DNA of 64,000 bases from positions 626,574 to 690,573 of the forward strand of contig CP078014.1 in NCBI GenBank assembly GCA_020544565.1, given 5' to 3'. Source of the stretch: Bradyrhizobiaceae bacterium (GTDB lineage: Bacteria > Pseudomonadota > Alphaproteobacteria > Rhizobiales > Xanthobacteraceae). The position numbers and the translations under genes are program-made. The notes under the pieces were generated by a model, which worked only from the letters and a program-made list of their open reading frames with translations, searched no databases and was not told where the DNA came from. Position 1 is the first letter of the stretch, and each line of letters starts with the position of its first letter. Below, one piece after another: positions 59,288-64,000 of the stretch.

Positions 59288-59838
59288 TCGGGAGCCGGCT
59301 TTCCCCCGGGCGGCGGGACCGTTTCAGGGGCGTAGGGCCTGGCGCCGCTGTGGGCGGAAAGTCACACCCGGCGGGAGCTGATTGGCCGCGATGCCTTACC
59401 CCCCATTTGGAGGGTGCGCGCCGACCCGGGATGTTCGTATAGTGATGCCGTTCTGTGACCATCCGACATAGCAGAAAGCCATTGGACGGGTCTTGAGAGC
59501 AAAAAGAGCTGATACTGGAAAGCCATAGGGCATGATCGCCTCGCGGTGATGATTTTGGTGTCCGTGGCTTGAATAGGACGATTTTCCTGAGGGCTGGCCT
59601 GCGCCGGCCCTTTTTCTTGCGCCATTCCCCCGGAAACGATCGAGCCGGGTGCCCGCGGGCGCCGGCCGCCCCCTTGTGCCGCGGGCCGGTACGGGGGTGA
59701 TCTTTTCAGCATGTTTGGCTTTATTCTTGCCGGACCGGGCTTTGTTCATCTTCCCTTCAGATGAAAAACGCATTTGTTTAAGGGAGTTTAGACCGGCTCT
59801 AAACCCGATCGGGAGGCCGGCGGGGGGCAAAGGACGTC
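59288..59838. other. Intergenic region holding an orphan terminator
   Basis: These 551 bases contain no convincing protein gene. At 59591-59617 a second terminator (GGGCTGGC/GCCGGCCC then TTTTT) stands about 330 bases after the rpoBC terminator. That leaves a stretch around 59450-59590 that could be a small RNA; it includes very short frames such as ATG ATT TTG GTG TCC GTG GCT TGA. Confidence 0.45.
59591..59617 (+). terminator. Orphan rho-independent terminator
   Basis: The 8-bp stem GGGCTGGC / GCCGGCCC (one T-G pair) with CTGC loop is followed by TTTTTC. No recognised gene lies directly upstream on this strand. Confidence 0.8.
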
Positions 59839-61893
59839 ATGCTCGATCTGGCGATAATCGGCGGTGGCCCGGGCGGGCTGATGAGCGCCTGGTATCTGAG
59901 AAAGAAGCTCGGGGCGCTGTGCCGCGTCACAATCTACGAGGCGTCGGACCGCCTCGGCGGCAAGATCCTGACCAGGACGTTCGATTCCGCGCCGGCGATG
60001 TACGAAGCGGGCGTCGCCGAAATCTACGATTACTCGATGACCGGACCGGACCCGCTGCGGGAACTGGTGCAGCATTTCGGCCTTCAGACCATTCCGATGG
60101 ATGCCGAGCAGGTGCAGCTCGACGGAGAGCTGCTGCATGACATTCCCGGCATGCGACGCAAATTCGGCGCGGCGACCGCCAAGGCCATTGAGGATTTCCG
60201 CAAGCTGTGCACCCGCATGGTGTCGCCGATCGAATATTACGAAGGCGTCGGCGCCCACGACAATGAGCATCCATGGGCGTTCCGCAGCGCCGAGGACGTG
60301 CTCGACGAGGCCGTCGCCGATCCCACCGCCAAGCGTTTCCTCAAGGTGATGGCGCGCTCCGACATCGCCACCGAGAGCCACAACACCAACGGCCTCAACG
60401 CGCTGAAGAACTACGTGATGGATATCGACGGCTATATCAGCCTCTATTCCATCCAGAACGGCAACGAGCAGCTCATTCACAGCCTGCGCAGCGAGATCGA
60501 TGCCGACATTCACCTGAACCACCGCGTCCTCAAGGTGGGCAAGGCGGATTCGGGCCGCTACGCCATCGAGATGATGAACGGCAAGGGGCCGATCACCAAA
60601 GAACACGATCTGGTGGTGATGTGCCTGCCGCATTCATGGCTCGCCACCATGCGCTGGGACGGCGAACTGCTGCGCCACTCGATGGTGAAGCATATCGCCT
60701 ATTTCGACCGCCCGGCGCATTACCTGCGGGTGTCGCTCCTGTTCGACGAGCCGTTCTGGGGTGAGCAGGTGCACGGTTCGTGGTGGATGTCGGAGGCGTT
60801 CGGCGGCTGCTGCGTCTATGTCGAGGGCACCCGCCACGATGTCGGCCGTCACGGCGTGCTCAACTGGCTGATCCCGGGTTCGGACGCGCTCGCCTTCGCC
60901 AATCTCAGCGATCAGGAACTGATCGACGCGGCCATCAAGTCGCTGCCGAAGTCGTTCGGCGACGCCCGCGCGCATTTCCTCGAAGGCAACATCCATCGCT
61001 GGCTGTCGTCGGTGAACGCCATTCCGGGCGGTCTGCCGGTGCGCGACGTGATGACCAATCACCGGCCCGAGCCTTATGAGCATCCGGGGTTCGTGGTGGT
61101 CGGCGACTATCTGTTCGATTCGACGCTGAACGGTCTGCTCGATTCCTCCGACGCCGCCACCGATATCATCCTCACGGAAATGATGAAGCTGCGCTATGCG
61201 CGCGGCGAGGGCGGCAACGCACCGTCCGACAAGATCGACCGCGCCTATTTCGACAATTACCGCAACCTCGGCCCTTACGGCGAGGTCTGGAGCCGGTTCA
61301 CCGATCCCGACTATCTGATGAACCTGATCAAGATCGTGTGGGGTCGCGCCAAGGGTTACAGGCTTTTGGTCGCGGGTTCGGCCAGCGGCGAACTGGTCGG
61401 CGCGCTGCGGGAGCGGGGCATCGACGCCTGGGGCGTCGAGAACAACCGCTACATCCACGGCAAGACGCCCAAGGCGCTGCGCAAGTACAACATGCTGGGC
61501 TCGGTCACCAGGTTGCCGTTTAAGGACGGCGAGTTCGATTTCGTGTTTGAGACCAGCCTCTGTCATGTCTCCGACAAGCAGGTCAAACGCGCCATCCGCG
61601 AGCTCAACCGCGTGGTCAAGACCGGCCTTGTGTTCGGCTCGATCACCAGCGACATGGCCCCGGCACTGATCGACCGTTACGATCTGCTGCGCGGCGTCAA
61701 GAAACTCGGCACCTGGTGGGAGTGGTCGGAGCTGTTCTTCGGCAACGGCTTCGACCTGTCGATGCATCGCCGCGATGTCACCGACGCCATCTGGGAGGCG
61801 ACGCTGGCCGCCGACAAGGGACCGGGCAACTGGTACGCGGACGCCGACAGCCTGCGCTATTCCTTCTTTGACAAGATTGCCGACGACGATTAA
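59839..61893 (+). CDS. Fused FAD-dependent oxidoreductase and SAM methyltransferase
   Basis: The product is 684 residues. Residues 1-430 form an amine-oxidase/protoporphyrinogen-oxidase-like flavoprotein: GGGPGG dinucleotide motif at 8-13, Glu34 of the ribose-binding strand, RLGGKI at 38-43, and a C-terminal FAD segment (FVVVGDYLFDSTLNGLLDSS). A linker (about 440-500, with NLGPYGEVWSRFTDPDY) leads to a class I methyltransferase-like domain (about 505-684). That domain has LLVAGSASGELVGALRERGI, the acidic residue at the end of strand 2 (GVENN), LPFKDGEFDFVFETS and IRELNRVVKTGLVFGSI. There is no signal peptide. AAGGA precedes the ATG. An ABC exporter gene follows 86 bases downstream. The substrate is unknown. 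Confidence 0.85.
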   Translation: MLDLAIIGGGPGGLMSAWYLRKKLGALCRVTIYEASDRLGGKILTRTFDSAPAMYEAGVAEIYDYSMTGPDPLRELVQHFGLQTIPMDAEQVQLDGELLHDIPGMRRKFGAATAKAIEDFRKLCTRMVSPIEYYEGVGAHDNEHPWAFRSAEDVLDEAVADPTAKRFLKVMARSDIATESHNTNGLNALKNYVMDIDGYISLYSIQNGNEQLIHSLRSEIDADIHLNHRVLKVGKADSGRYAIEMMNGKGPITKEHDLVVMCLPHSWLATMRWDGELLRHSMVKHIAYFDRPAHYLRVSLLFDEPFWGEQVHGSWWMSEAFGGCCVYVEGTRHDVGRHGVLNWLIPGSDALAFANLSDQELIDAAIKSLPKSFGDARAHFLEGNIHRWLSSVNAIPGGLPVRDVMTNHRPEPYEHPGFVVVGDYLFDSTLNGLLDSSDAATDIILTEMMKLRYARGEGGNAPSDKIDRAYFDNYRNLGPYGEVWSRFTDPDYLMNLIKIVWGRAKGYRLLVAGSASGELVGALRERGIDAWGVENNRYIHGKTPKALRKYNMLGSVTRLPFKDGEFDFVFETSLCHVSDKQVKRAIRELNRVVKTGLVFGSITSDMAPALIDRYDLLRGVKKLGTWWEWSELFFGNGFDLSMHRRDVTDAIWEATLAADKGPGNWYADADSLRYSFFDKIADDD

Positions 61894-61979
61894 GCGCGTG
61901 TCATATTGCGCAGGCGGCCGATCCGGCCGCTTGCGGCAGGCGATTGCGGCCCGCACGGCCGTGCAGCGACGGTTTTTTC

Positions 61980-63932
<1,953 letters not shown>

Positions 63933-64000
63933 TTTCGTGCGTGTCCTCATCCACCCGCGTCCCGGCTCGTCGGCGTTGAAGGTTAACGATCGGTGAACGC

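Overview
The window is a GC-rich alphaproteobacterial chromosome segment. It most likely comes from the Nitrobacteraceae/Bradyrhizobiaceae (Bradyrhizobium, Rhodopseudomonas, Afipia group). The grounds are the core order tRNA-Trp / secE-nusG-rplK-rplA / rplJ-rplL-rpoB-rpoC, an hmu heme locus with a HemP-type protein, DUF3551 and DUF992 secreted proteins, a HWE-type sensor kinase, and many palindromic intergenic elements of the type scattered through such genomes. Family assignments were read from the translated sequence; no database search was run. I see no insertion sequence, prophage or CRISPR array.

Layout. 1-5.7 kb: small envelope or secreted proteins, rlmB, tRNA-Thr, tRNA-Tyr and tRNA-Gly, and a small NaK-like cation channel. 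5.7-6.7 kb: a DMT transporter. 6.8-13.5 kb: a divergent heme-acquisition locus. hmuP-hmuT-hmuU-hmuV run leftward with ATGA overlaps, and hmuR, an IsdG-type heme oxygenase and hutX run rightward. 13.7-15.6 kb: a large secreted protein of unknown function. 15.9-21.4 kb: a tightly overlapping Mrp/Mbh-like cation/proton antiporter operon ending in a 1032-residue protein that carries two antiporter-like (NuoL/M/N-type) halves. 21.6-25.8 kb: small exported proteins (Tat/His-Pro-rich, SHOCT, glycine-zipper, DUF992) and a DUF3300 protein with a collagen-like tail. 26-34.3 kb: an RND efflux pair, an SLC13 transporter and a DcaP-like outer membrane channel. 34.6-40.3 kb: a TetR regulator divergent from acyl-CoA dehydrogenase, APH-like kinase, SDR, histidine phosphatase and SDR. 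This set recalls the kinase/dehydrogenase pairs used for 4-hydroxyacid breakdown. 40.4-43.4 kb: a class-C beta-lactamase-like hydrolase and a HWE sensor kinase. 43.5-59.3 kb: tRNA-Trp, a frameshifted outer membrane protein gene, then the transcription/translation cluster, interrupted between rplA and rplJ by a D-2-hydroxyacid dehydrogenase gene. 59.8-63.9 kb: a flavin oxidoreductase-methyltransferase fusion followed by an ABC exporter with poly-Asp ends.

How the genes work together. In the heme locus, outer-membrane uptake (HmuR), periplasmic binding (HmuT), inner-membrane import (HmuUV), cytosolic handling (HutX) and degradation (oxygenase) form a complete path, apart from TonB-ExbBD, which is not in the window. 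The Mrp-like operon should encode one membrane complex. The TetR-linked cluster probably acts on a hydroxylated acyl-CoA. The parts most worth a second look are the fused double antiporter subunit, the FAD-methyltransferase fusion with its ABC neighbour, the acyl-CoA/kinase module with a near-perfect operator, the structured leader of hmuR, and the frameshifted Omp gene.
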